Shown one piece after another: positions 1 through 5,423 of a stretch of 12,048 nt of DNA. Positions within the stretch are counted from its first letter, which is position 1. Each line of letters opens with the position of its first letter. The notes under the pieces were generated by a model. The model made no database searches. It was given only the letters and a program-made list of their open reading frames with translations, and was not told the origin of the DNA. This DNA is from a bacterium. Lineage in GTDB: Bacteria > Ratteibacteria > UBA8468. The stretch is from contig DAOWFY010000079.1 of NCBI GenBank assembly GCA_030637775.1, positions 1 through 12,048 of the forward strand. The letters run 5' to 3'. The translations under genes and the position numbers were made by a program.

Positions 1-632
1 ATCACTAAAGGCGTCTTTATCCTTTCGGCAATCTGCTTAACTCGGTCATGACGAATTACAGGCTTCCCTTTAAAAAGACCATGGTGGGTGCCGATACCAA
101 CGGCCAGAAGGTCAACCCCCGTATCCTTAACAAATTTCTCGGCCTCCTCCGGGAGGGTGAGGGCAGAATCCTCAGCCGTAATCTCCACGCCAATCTGCCC
201 CAGCCGACCAATCTCTCCCTCCACGCTGACACCTAAATGATGGGCCGCTTCCACCACCTTTTTTGTGACTTCAATATTTTCCTCATAGGTCCGAGGGGTT
301 TTGCCATCGGTCTGCAGAGAACCATCGATCATTACCGAACTGAAACCAAAGCGAATAAATCTAAGCACCGTCTGATAGTCCCGACCATGGTCAAGATGAA
401 GTGCCACCGGGACACTCGCGCGCTCAATCAGCGCCTTAACCAGGGCAATGAGTTCCTCGGGGTTGGTATACTTTAAGGTGGTGCCCGTTATCTGAAGGAT
501 AAAAGGGGCTTTCTCTTCTTCGGCGGCAGCAAATATCGCCTGTGCGCTCTCCATATTAATTGCATTAAATGCCCCTACGGCATAATTGCCAGCTACTGCT
601 TTTTCCATCAAATCTTTACTTGTCACTAACAT
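1..632 (-). CDS. fba: Class II fructose-1,6-bisphosphate aldolase, 3' end outside window
   Basis: Zinc-dependent aldolase of glycolysis/gluconeogenesis, interconverting fructose-1,6-bisphosphate with dihydroxyacetone phosphate and glyceraldehyde-3-phosphate in the cytoplasm. About 210 N-terminal residues are visible; the reading frame runs off the left edge. Visible family motifs are GAFNAIN near residue 20, the HLDHG motif at 79-83 (catalytic Asp81, zinc His82), MIDGS at 101-105, VEGEIGRLG near 138-145 and the zinc-ligand stretch GTHHG at 181-185. The segment DGKTPRTYEENIEVTKKVV resembles the subgroup that includes Calvin-cycle CbbA-type class II aldolases. The ATG at 632 is preceded by AGGAGGAG at short spacing. 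The gene has its own promoter and a roughly 140-nt leader containing a palindromic repeat. A tagatose-bisphosphate aldolase of the same fold cannot be excluded without the C-terminus. Confidence 0.9.
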   Translation of the reverse strand, partial: MLVTSKDLMEKAVAGNYAVGAFNAINMESAQAIFAAAEEEKAPFILQITGTTLKYTNPEELIALVKALIERASVPVALHLDHGRDYQTVLRFIRFGFSSVMIDGSLQTDGKTPRTYEENIEVTKKVVEAAHHLGVSVEGEIGRLGQIGVEITAEDSALTLPEEAEKFVKDTGVDLLAVGIGTHHGLFKGKPVIRHDRVKQIAERIKTPLV

Positions 633-660
633 TTCTCCTCCTTTTTTTCAACCACAAGAT

Positions 661-729
661 GTCATTCTGAGGCATTAGCCGAAGAATCTCATTCTCAACA
701 ACGAGATGCTTCATTGCATTCAGCATGAC
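661..729. repeat. Imperfect palindromic repeat in the fba leader
   Basis: The two ends are inverted copies: the left arm starts GTCATTCTGA and reaches GAAGAATCTC, and the reverse complement of the right arm starts GTCATGCTGA and reaches GAAGCATCTC. The two arms flank a centre of about ten bases. As RNA on the fba-sense strand it would form one long stem between the promoter and the aldolase start codon. Its look (GTCATTCTGA at the edge, GAAGAATCTC inside) matches a family of dispersed palindromes I have seen in many bacterial genomes. Copy number in this genome cannot be seen from one window. Confidence 0.7.
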
Positions 730-749
730 AATGACAATTATGTGTCATT
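730..749. repeat. Short hairpin next to the leader palindrome
   Basis: AATGACA at 730-736 pairs with TGTCATT at 743-749 around a 6-base loop, directly abutting the larger palindrome. It also partly repeats the GTCATT sequence found at that palindrome's ends, so it may be a second truncated copy. In RNA it would add another stem to the fba leader. Confidence 0.45.
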
Positions 750-781
750 CTGTGGTTTCAGTGGTTTTATTTGTTTCAGTC

Positions 782-811
782 AGTATAGAATATTTCCCTT
801 AATATTGTCAA
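782..811 (-). promoter_or_regulatory. Sigma-70-type promoter for fba
   Basis: On the minus strand, TTGACA (rc of 806-811) is a perfect -35 hexamer. It is followed after 18 bases by TATACT (rc of 782-787), which matches the -10 consensus at five of six positions. Transcription would start near 775, giving a leader of about 140 nt that contains the palindrome at 661-729 before the AGGAGGAG ribosome site and the ATG at 632. This is the clearest promoter in the window. The remaining part of the 633-964 gap (roughly 812-930) shows nothing else I recognise. Confidence 0.6.
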
Positions 812-931
812 ATTTCGCCACTTACTAATCAGGCTATCTTTAGTAGAAATATGCGGATAGATTAACTTCCAGACAATTCTCACAGCAACTATTGAATTGA
901 TGTGATAGAATAAACGGGGAGGTGAGAAAGG

Positions 932-976
932 ATGAAATGTGGGTTTCCTGCCTGCTTCAAATTGCTATTTCGCTGA
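932..976 (+). other. 14-codon ORF with a near-perfect ribosome site
   Basis: A GGGGAGGTGA Shine-Dalgarno sequence sits six bases before an ATG that opens a 14-codon frame (MKCGFPACFKLLFR). It ends inside the 3' end of nnrD on the opposite strand. A TAGAAT -10-like element lies at 906-911, with no convincing -35. The start resembles the beginning of type IV pilin-like genes (Met-Lys-x-Gly-Phe ... Leu-Leu) but lacks the Glu and the hydrophobic helix. It may be the stub of a lost gene rather than a functional peptide. Confidence 0.25.
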
Positions 977-1822
977 AGAACTAAGGAAAGCCTCTGGTAA
1001 TTTCCTCAGGATGTCGGTGGCGATGAGAGAGGCTTCGCCTTTCTCCTTGGCAGCAAGATCTCCGGCTAAACCGTGCAGATAAACGCCAAATTTTGCTGCG
1101 GGGAAACTTTCCAAGCCCTGAGCGAGAAAAGCGCCGATAATACCGGTAAGCACATCCCCACTACCGGCAGTTGCCATTCCCGGATTACCGGTTTTATTGA
1201 TATAAACATCCCCTTTTTGATCGGCGACAACCGTTTTATATCCCTTCAAAACAAGCGTAACACGATATTCGGCAGCAAAATCTCTGGCAATTTTCTCTCG
1301 ATTCTTTTGAATCTCTGAGATATCCCTTTTAAGAAGCCTGGCCATCTCTCCAGGATGAGGAGAGAGAACAAGAGCGCTCTTCGTCCTTTTTAAAACGGTA
1401 ATCTCCCTGGCTAAGATATTAATCCCGTCGGCATCTAAGATGGCTGGTTTATCGATCCGGGGGAGAAGATTGAGGAGAAGAGTTGTGGTCTCCTCGGCAG
1501 TAGAAAGGCCAGGACCGATGGCAAAAGCATCTATCTTTTTAGAAAATTCCAAAATCTGGGGCAATGCTTCTGTCGAGAGGGTTTTTTCTTTGGTTTCCAA
1601 AAGAGGCTTGGTCATTACCTCGGTTAATTTTACCTCAAGAATGGTATTGAGACTTTCCGGAATTCCTAAGGTTACCAACCCCGCGCCGGCCCGTAAAGCG
1701 GATAAACTACAAAGGGCAGCCGCTCCCGTAAGCCCGGGGGAGCCGCCAATCACCAGGAGGTGACCGTAATCCCCTTTATGAGTCTCGGCTTTCCTCTTTA
1801 TCAAAAGGGAAGGAAATTTCAT
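965..1822 (-). CDS. nnrD: ADP/ATP-dependent (S)-NAD(P)H-hydrate dehydratase, stand-alone
   Basis: Repairs hydrated NADH/NADPH by nucleotide-dependent dehydration in the cytoplasm. The 285-aa protein is a complete ribokinase-like YjeF C-terminal domain. It has KGDYGHLLVIGGSPG at 16-30, GPGLS at 103-107, DADGIN at 130-135, SPHPGEM at 154-160, and the terminal NPGMATAGSGDVLTG stretch at 213-227 carrying the catalytic Asp223. The N-terminal epimerase domain (NnrE), often fused in bacteria to give about 500 aa, is absent, so the epimerase must be encoded elsewhere or be missing. I chose the ATG at 1822 because it overlaps the acpS stop as ATGA and has GGAGAA just upstream. A TTG at 1837 would add five residues. 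The gene is last in the tRNA-Glu-rpmA-acpS-nnrD unit. Confidence 0.9.
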   Translation of the reverse strand: MKFPSLLIKRKAETHKGDYGHLLVIGGSPGLTGAAALCSLSALRAGAGLVTLGIPESLNTILEVKLTEVMTKPLLETKEKTLSTEALPQILEFSKKIDAFAIGPGLSTAEETTTLLLNLLPRIDKPAILDADGINILAREITVLKRTKSALVLSPHPGEMARLLKRDISEIQKNREKIARDFAAEYRVTLVLKGYKTVVADQKGDVYINKTGNPGMATAGSGDVLTGIIGAFLAQGLESFPAAKFGVYLHGLAGDLAAKEKGEASLIATDILRKLPEAFLSSSAK

Positions 1823-2193
1823 TTCTCCAAGAGACAATGGGCAATGGCGTAATCTCCAGTGTGGGAGATGGTCAAAAATGGCCTTATTTTCTCTCTATTT
1901 ACTAAGGACTTGGCAGAACCTTCCAGGCAATAGAAGGGCTGACCACCTTCTTTATTATTAATCTGGATCTCTTTCCATCTGATCCCCGACCTCTCAGCCC
2001 TTCCCAGAGCCTTGAGGAATGCTTCCTTGGCCGCAAATCTTGCGGCAAGGTGTTGAAAAGGAGGTTTCTTCTTCTGGCAGTAGATGAGTTCTTCGGAAGT
2101 AAAGATCCTCTCACTAAAATGCTTCCCCCATCTTTCAATTGCCCTCTTTATCTTTTTGATCTTAACAATATCAATGCCTGTACCGAATATCAT
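1819..2193 (-). CDS. acpS: Holo-[acyl-carrier-protein] synthase
   Basis: Transfers the 4'-phosphopantetheine arm of coenzyme A to the conserved Ser of acyl carrier protein, activating fatty acid synthesis. The 124-aa length is typical of the AcpS family. Motifs seen are GTGIDIV at 4-10 with the metal-binding Asp8, RFAAKEAFLKAL at 52-63 with metal-binding Glu57 and the conserved Lys61, and ISHTGDYA at 109-116. The ATG at 2193 has no good Shine-Dalgarno sequence and follows rpmA by only 20 bp, so it is probably translated by coupling or reinitiation. Its stop overlaps the start of nnrD by four bases. The acpS-nnrD pairing is common in bacteria. Confidence 0.95.
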   Translation of the reverse strand: MIFGTGIDIVKIKKIKRAIERWGKHFSERIFTSEELIYCQKKKPPFQHLAARFAAKEAFLKALGRAERSGIRWKEIQINNKEGGQPFYCLEGSAKSLVNREKIRPFLTISHTGDYAIAHCLLEK

Positions 2194-2213
2194 TTTGAAA
2201 GGGGAAGTAGTTT

Positions 2214-2450
2214 TTAAGGTCTTACGCTTATCCTTCTTCCCTCGAATAAAACCGTACCGTCGATCAGGGAAAAGAGGGTATCGTCCCGGCCAAGGCCGAC
2301 ATTGCGACCCGGAAAAAATTTTGTTCCTCGCTGGCGCACCAGGATGCTTCCGGCGGTAACTACCTGACCGCCAAATCGCTTCACCCCTAACCTCTGGCCC
2401 GCGCTATCCCGGCCATTACGACTTGCTCCCAGTCCTTTCTTATGTGCCAT
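2214..2450 (-). CDS. rpmA: 50S ribosomal protein bL27
   Basis: Small basic protein whose N-terminal tail reaches the peptidyl-transferase centre of the 50S subunit. The 78-aa sequence starts [16 protein letters not shown] and contains [30 protein letters not shown] and an IDGTVLFE strand, all hallmarks of bL27. The mature sequence starts directly at MAHKKG, so there is no Firmicutes-type cleaved N-terminal extension. AAAGGAGAAA precedes the ATG. The usual partner rplU (bL21) is not upstream; a tRNA-Glu gene 31 bp away takes that place and no terminator separates them, so the two are probably co-transcribed. The protein is a few residues shorter at the C-terminus than the E. coli form. Confidence 0.97.
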   Translation of the reverse strand: MAHKKGLGASRNGRDSAGQRLGVKRFGGQVVTAGSILVRQRGTKFFPGRNVGLGRDDTLFSLIDGTVLFEGRRISVRP

Positions 2451-2481
2451 AGTTATTTCTCCTTTTCTATCCTTTTCACAG

Positions 2482-2554
2482 TAGCCCCAAGGGGATTCGA
2501 ACCCCTGCCTGATGGCTGAGAACCACCTGTCCTAAACCCCTAGACGATAGGGCC
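2482..2554 (-). tRNA. tRNA-Glu (anticodon CUC)
   Basis: A 73-nt cloverleaf reads on the minus strand: 7-bp acceptor stem (GGCCCTA with TGGGGCT, including a G1-U72 wobble), D arm starting GTCT, anticodon stem GGTGG/CCATC with loop TTCTCAG, and T arm AGGGG-TTCGAAT-CCCCT. The anticodon CTC is the complement of 2518-2520, giving Glu. No CCA is encoded. A TATAAT box lies ten bases upstream, and rpmA begins 31 bp downstream without an intervening terminator. A second Glu tRNA (UUC) must exist elsewhere. Confidence 0.95.
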
Positions 2555-2563
2555 AATGTTTTT

Positions 2564-2569
2564 ATTATA
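2564..2569 (-). promoter_or_regulatory. -10 box for tRNA-Glu/rpmA unit
   Basis: Perfect TATAAT on the minus strand, ten bases before the first base of tRNA-Glu. The -35 about 17 bases further upstream (TTTTAT) is poor. It lies back to back with the -10 box of the plus-strand tRNA unit, so the two promoters share the 42-bp gap and overlap. Confidence 0.5.
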
Positions 2570-2582
2570 GCACAAAATGTAG

Positions 2583-2588
2583 TATAAT
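2583..2588 (+). promoter_or_regulatory. -10 box for tRNA-Val/tRNA-Asp unit
   Basis: Perfect TATAAT on the plus strand, eight bases before tRNA-Val. No good -35 is visible; the expected position falls in the T-rich run at 2558-2566 that carries the opposing -10 box. Confidence 0.5.
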
Positions 2589-2596
2589 AAAATTAA

Positions 2597-2669
2597 GGGC
2601 GAGTGGCTCAGCTGGGAGAGCGTCTGCCTTACACGCAGAAGGTCAGAGGTTCGAACCCTCTCTCGCCCA
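2597..2669 (+). tRNA. tRNA-Val (anticodon UAC)
   Basis: Cloverleaf of 73 nt: acceptor GGGCGAG with CTCGCCC, D arm GCTC/GAGC, anticodon stem TCTGC/GCAGA with loop CTTACAC giving anticodon TAC, T arm AGAGG-TTCGAAC-CCTCT, discriminator A. CCA is not encoded. It is separated from tRNA-Asp by four bases, so both are processed from one transcript. Confidence 0.97.
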
Positions 2670-2673
2670 CATC

Positions 2674-2747
2674 GGGGACGTCGCCTAGTGGATTAAGGCC
2701 CCGGACTGTCGATCCGGTGATCGTGGGTTCGAGTCCCATCGTCCCCG
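2674..2747 (+). tRNA. tRNA-Asp (anticodon GUC)
   Basis: Cloverleaf of 74 nt: acceptor GGGGACG with CGTCCCC, anticodon stem CCGGA/TCCGG with loop CTGTCGA giving anticodon GTC, T loop TTCGAGT, and the G discriminator typical of Asp. CCA is not encoded. Its last 17 bases plus two following bases are repeated exactly at 2876-2894. Confidence 0.97.
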
Positions 2748-2894
2748 CTACATTGATTACGCTTAGGGCAACAAGACTGACCTGAGCGCGTGCTGTGCAC
2801 GAAAAGCCGATGGTAAGGAGGCGACAGCGAAGGCAGCCGGCTTCGGAGGAGGAGCGAGTGGCGACGGGTGAGAAGGAGTCCCATCGTCCCCGCT
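2731..2894 (+). repeat. Direct repeat of the tRNA-Asp 3' end flanking a short insert
   Basis: The 19-base string GAGTCCCATCGTCCCCGCT occurs at 2731-2749 (3' part of tRNA-Asp) and again without mismatch at 2876-2894, a period of 145 bp. The bases on either side differ. The 126-bp segment between the copies is GC-rich and purine-rich, holds no ORF I can support on the plus strand, and contains a CGTGC-TGT-GCACG hairpin at 2789-2801. The arrangement is what attL/attR leave after integration into a tRNA 3' end and loss of the cargo. A dispersed tRNA-adjacent repeat is an alternative. Confidence 0.75.
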
Positions 2895-2901
2895 TAGCAA
2901 A

Positions 2902-3315
2902 ATGGAAAAGAGAGGATATGCCGGGAGAGAAAGGAGGAGGTTTGTTCGGGTAAGCCTTCCCCTTTTCGTCCGTTATCAAAAGAGGGATAAGATCGCTGGT
3001 AAAAATGAGCCTCTCGCTGGTCTGGTTGAGGACATTATAAGTTTGTCCCTTACCAAGAATATCAGTGAAGGCGGTATCAGGATTGTAACCAGGGAAAGAT
3101 TTGAGCCGGGAACCTATCTAACAGTTGACATCCATGTCCCTGATCGCAAAACCCCCATCCGCACCTTGACCAAGGTCGTCTGGACGAAGAAAAGGCCACT
3201 TCGCTCTGGCTACGATACAGGAGTTCGCTTCATTAGGGTAGAGAAGGGAGGTAGAAAAGACCTTTCCTTCTATCTTTCCACTTTTCAAAAGGTGGAGGAG
3301 TTAACTGCAGAGTAG
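2902..3315 (+). CDS. PilZ-domain protein (predicted cyclic di-GMP receptor)
   Basis: Single-domain PilZ protein of 137 aa, expected to bind cyclic di-GMP and relay it to motility, adhesion or envelope processes; the target is unknown. It has the R-x3-R element at Arg12-Arg16 (RRFVR) and the second binding element N-x-S-x2-G at Asn53-Gly58 (NISEGG). The following beta-barrel strands (EPGTYLTVDIHVP, KVVWTKK, GVRFIRV) and a C-terminal helix are also present. It has no signal peptide or membrane segment. The ATG at 2902 is the only in-frame start after a TGA at 2869. It lies seven bases past the second tRNA-Asp repeat and has no Shine-Dalgarno sequence, so its 5' region may have been altered by that event. 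Its 3' end overlaps folC, convergently, by 15 bp. Confidence 0.88.
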   Translation: MEKRGYAGRERRRFVRVSLPLFVRYQKRDKIAGKNEPLAGLVEDIISLSLTKNISEGGIRIVTRERFEPGTYLTVDIHVPDRKTPIRTLTKVVWTKKRPLRSGYDTGVRFIRVEKGGRKDLSFYLSTFQKVEELTAE

Positions 3316-4581
3316 ATTTTCGAGGGAGCCGGCAAGGTAGAAGGAACCAAAGATACAGATGGGCTCCTTTTTTCGATGCTCAAGAGCAAATCTGAGGGCT
3401 GCTTTTGGGTTAGCGATCATCTTAATTTTCTCCTTCTTTAAATATTCTTTAGCAATTCGAAACAGATCTTTCACCTCCTTTGCCCGTTTGCTTTTAGGCT
3501 TGGTCAAGATAACAAGTTTGGCAATTGGGGCAATAATCTTAAGGATGCTTTCACTGTCCTTGCCTTCCAGACAGCCGTAGATAAAGATATATTTTCTATG
3601 AGAAAAGAGATTTATCAAGGATTTACAGAGAGCTTTGACGGCTGCCGGGTTGTGTCCCACATCATAGATAATTAAGGGTTTTTTAGAAAGGACCTGGAGT
3701 CGGCCAAAAATTTTGGTTTTAAGAAGTCCCCGTCTGATGTCTTGATTTTTTATCCGAAAACTAAAGGAGGAAAGCGCCTTAATTGCTTTTGCCGCAACAG
3801 CAGCATTTTCTATCTGGAATTCTCCCAAAGCAGGGAGTTTAAGTTCATTGTATAGGAATTTCCTCATGTAGGGGCTTGATTCATCAAGCCCGCGGGTCGG
3901 ATGAATCCGGCCCCTACTTGCCCAATACAAGGCAACATCTTTCTTTTTGCACTCTTCCCTGATTACCTGCGCAACTTCCCTTCTTTGAGGGGAAGATACC
4001 ACAATAGAGCCTTTTTTAATAATTCCGCATTTCTCCCAAGCGATTGCCGCAAGGGTTCCACCCAGATATTCTGTATGCTCTAAGGATATGGGAGTGATCA
4101 CGCAGACCAAGGGCTGTAAAATATTAGTAGCATCAAGCCTTCCCCCCATTCCCACTTCCGCCACCAGGAGATCAATCTTCTCTGCGGCAAAATACTGGAA
4201 AGCGGCCGCAGTCACCACTTCAAAATAGGTAAGAGGGATGCCGGAGGCTTCTACTCTCTTTTCAATCTTGGGGAGAAGTTCGGTCATCAGGTCGGCAAAC
4301 CTCCTTTTAGAAATTGGTTTCCCGGGAAGAGCAATCCTTTCGGTCACTTCGAGAAGATGGGGGGAGGTATATAGCCCTACCTTATAGCCGGCTTCAGAAA
4401 GAATGTTTGCAATGAAATTGGCCACCGAACCCTTGCCATTGGTGCCGGTGATATGAATGCTTTTGTATCCCTCCTGCGGATTACCCAATTCAGAAAGCAA
4501 ACCCCTGATTGGTTCTAATCCCAACTTAATGCCAAATCGGGTAAGGTTATCAAGAAAATGAACTGCCTCGGTATATTTCAC
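3301..4581 (-). CDS. folC: Bifunctional folylpolyglutamate synthase/dihydrofolate synthase
   Basis: ATP-dependent Mur-ligase-family enzyme that adds glutamate to dihydropteroate and/or folates. At 426 aa it has the family length. Motifs in order are RFGIKLGLEPI at 15-25, P-loop GTNGKGS at 46-52, YTSPHL at 71-76, EVGMGGRLDATN at 142-153, SLEHTEYLG at 166-174, the AWEKCGIIK stretch with the conserved Lys184, DVGHNP at 307-312, and GSFYLAG at 412-418. The start is GTG at 4581, which overlaps the accD TGA as GTGA; the N-terminus then aligns with the usual FolC start, and no strong Shine-Dalgarno is present, implying coupling to accD. Residues 222-238 are encoded by a 50-bp palindromic repeat that keeps the frame. 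Last gene of dciA-dapA-accD-folC. Confidence 0.96.
   Translation of the reverse strand: MKYTEAVHFLDNLTRFGIKLGLEPIRGLLSELGNPQEGYKSIHITGTNGKGSVANFIANILSEAGYKVGLYTSPHLLEVTERIALPGKPISKRRFADLMTELLPKIEKRVEASGIPLTYFEVVTAAAFQYFAAEKIDLLVAEVGMGGRLDATNILQPLVCVITPISLEHTEYLGGTLAAIAWEKCGIIKKGSIVVSSPQRREVAQVIREECKKKDVALYWASRGRIHPTRGLDESSPYMRKFLYNELKLPALGEFQIENAAVAAKAIKALSSFSFRIKNQDIRRGLLKTKIFGRLQVLSKKPLIIYDVGHNPAAVKALCKSLINLFSHRKYIFIYGCLEGKDSESILKIIAPIAKLVILTKPKSKRAKEVKDLFRIAKEYLKKEKIKMIANPKAALRFALEHRKKEPICIFGSFYLAGSLENLLCS
3868..3917. repeat. Double-hairpin palindromic repeat inside folC, in frame
   Basis: A 50-bp near-palindrome has outer arms GTAGGGGC and GCCCCTAC. Each half is itself a hairpin: GGGCTTGAT/ATCAAGCCC is perfect, and GGGTCGGAT/ATCCGGCCC has one mismatch. 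The paired changes (TT...AA in one half, CG...CG in the other) keep the inner stems. On the folC strand it encodes Ser222-Tyr238 (including RIHPTRGLDESSP), and with one flanking base it fills exactly 17 codons. This is a mobile-palindrome type of sequence exapted as protein, in a variable loop between the ATPase domain and the C-terminal domain. Confidence 0.85.
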
Positions 4582-5423
4582 TTAGAAAAGATGGAGAGAA
4601 TTTTGGCAAGAGTAGGTTTGATCTCTTTGCGGGGAAGCACTAAATCAATCATCCCATGCTTAAAGAGGAATTCGCTTCTCTGGAAGCCTTTGGGCAATTT
4701 CTGCCGGATGGTCTGCTCAATCACCCGGGGTCCGGTAAAGCCAATTAAAGCCTTGGGCTCAGCTAAGATGATATCTCCCAAGAGGGCATAACTGGCCGCT
4801 ACCCCGGCCATGGTGGGGTCGGTAAGCAGGGAGATATAAAGCACACCTGCCCTTTTTAATTTTCCGATGGCCGAGGCGGTCTTGGCCATCTGCATTAAGG
4901 AGAGCATCCCTTCATGCATTCTTGCTCCCCCTCCACCGGCCGATACGGAAAGGAAGGGGATTTTTTTCTCTAAAGCGCTCTCGGCAGCTCGGGCAATCTT
5001 TTCTCCCACAACCGAGCCCATACTGCCCATAATGAAGTGGGAATCTGAGACGGCCAAAATTATCGGGCATCCTGAGAGTTTGCCTTCGCCGGCGATAACC
5101 GCCTCTGAAAGTCCTGTTTTCTCTCTCGCCTCCTTGAGCTTCTCCTGATAGGGCTGTTGGGACCGGAAATCAAGGGGGTCAGCCGAGGAAATCTCTTTAT
5201 CGCTCTCCTGGAAGGAATTCTCGTCCAAGATAAGATTTATCCGCTCTTCGGCGGTGAGCCTGAAATGGTGTTCGCACTTGGGGCAGACCTTGAGGTTCTC
5301 CGTTAATATTTTCTTATAGATAACCCTGCCGCAGCTATCGCACTTCTCCCAGAGATCCTTCTTGATCTCTCTTTTCTCTCTTATTGGCAGAACTGCATAC
5401 TTCCTCTTCTTAAACCAGGCCAT
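4578..5423 (-). CDS. accD: Acetyl-CoA carboxylase carboxyltransferase beta subunit
   Basis: Pairs with AccA to move the carboxyl group from carboxybiotin to acetyl-CoA, the committed step of fatty acid synthesis. The 281-aa protein has the N-terminal zinc ribbon Cys28-x2-Cys31 and Cys47-x2-Cys50, then the crotonase-like core with AVSDSHFIMGSMGSVVGEK, GARMHEGMLSLMQMAKT, LLTDPTMAGVAASYA, GFTGPRVIEQTI and a QRSEFLFKHGMIDLVL end. The glycine-rich oxyanion loop reads SAGGGGARM, one residue longer than the usual SASGGARM as I know it. TTGGAGAATT precedes the ATG. The start overlaps the end of dapA by 14 nt and the stop overlaps folC by four. accA is not in the window. Confidence 0.97.
   Translation of the reverse strand: MAWFKKRKYAVLPIREKREIKKDLWEKCDSCGRVIYKKILTENLKVCPKCEHHFRLTAEERINLILDENSFQESDKEISSADPLDFRSQQPYQEKLKEAREKTGLSEAVIAGEGKLSGCPIILAVSDSHFIMGSMGSVVGEKIARAAESALEKKIPFLSVSAGGGGARMHEGMLSLMQMAKTASAIGKLKRAGVLYISLLTDPTMAGVAASYALLGDIILAEPKALIGFTGPRVIEQTIRQKLPKGFQRSEFLFKHGMIDLVLPRKEIKPTLAKILSIFSK

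Noticed and set aside
633-964. Riboswitch or structured RNA gene in the long gap
   Set aside because: The structure seen is explained by the palindromic repeats; no conserved riboswitch core was recognised.
2629-2979. Minus-strand frame of 116 codons across tRNA-Val, tRNA-Asp and the insert
   Set aside because: It is antisense to two confident tRNA genes and reads the familiar spurious tRNA-complement peptide (GLEPT-like); not a gene.
3290-3330. Bidirectional terminator between the PilZ gene and folC
   Set aside because: The genes overlap convergently and no GC-rich hairpin with a T-run is visible.
4867-5148. 93-codon plus-strand frame inside accD
   Set aside because: Antisense shadow of a well-conserved coding region; no ribosome site.
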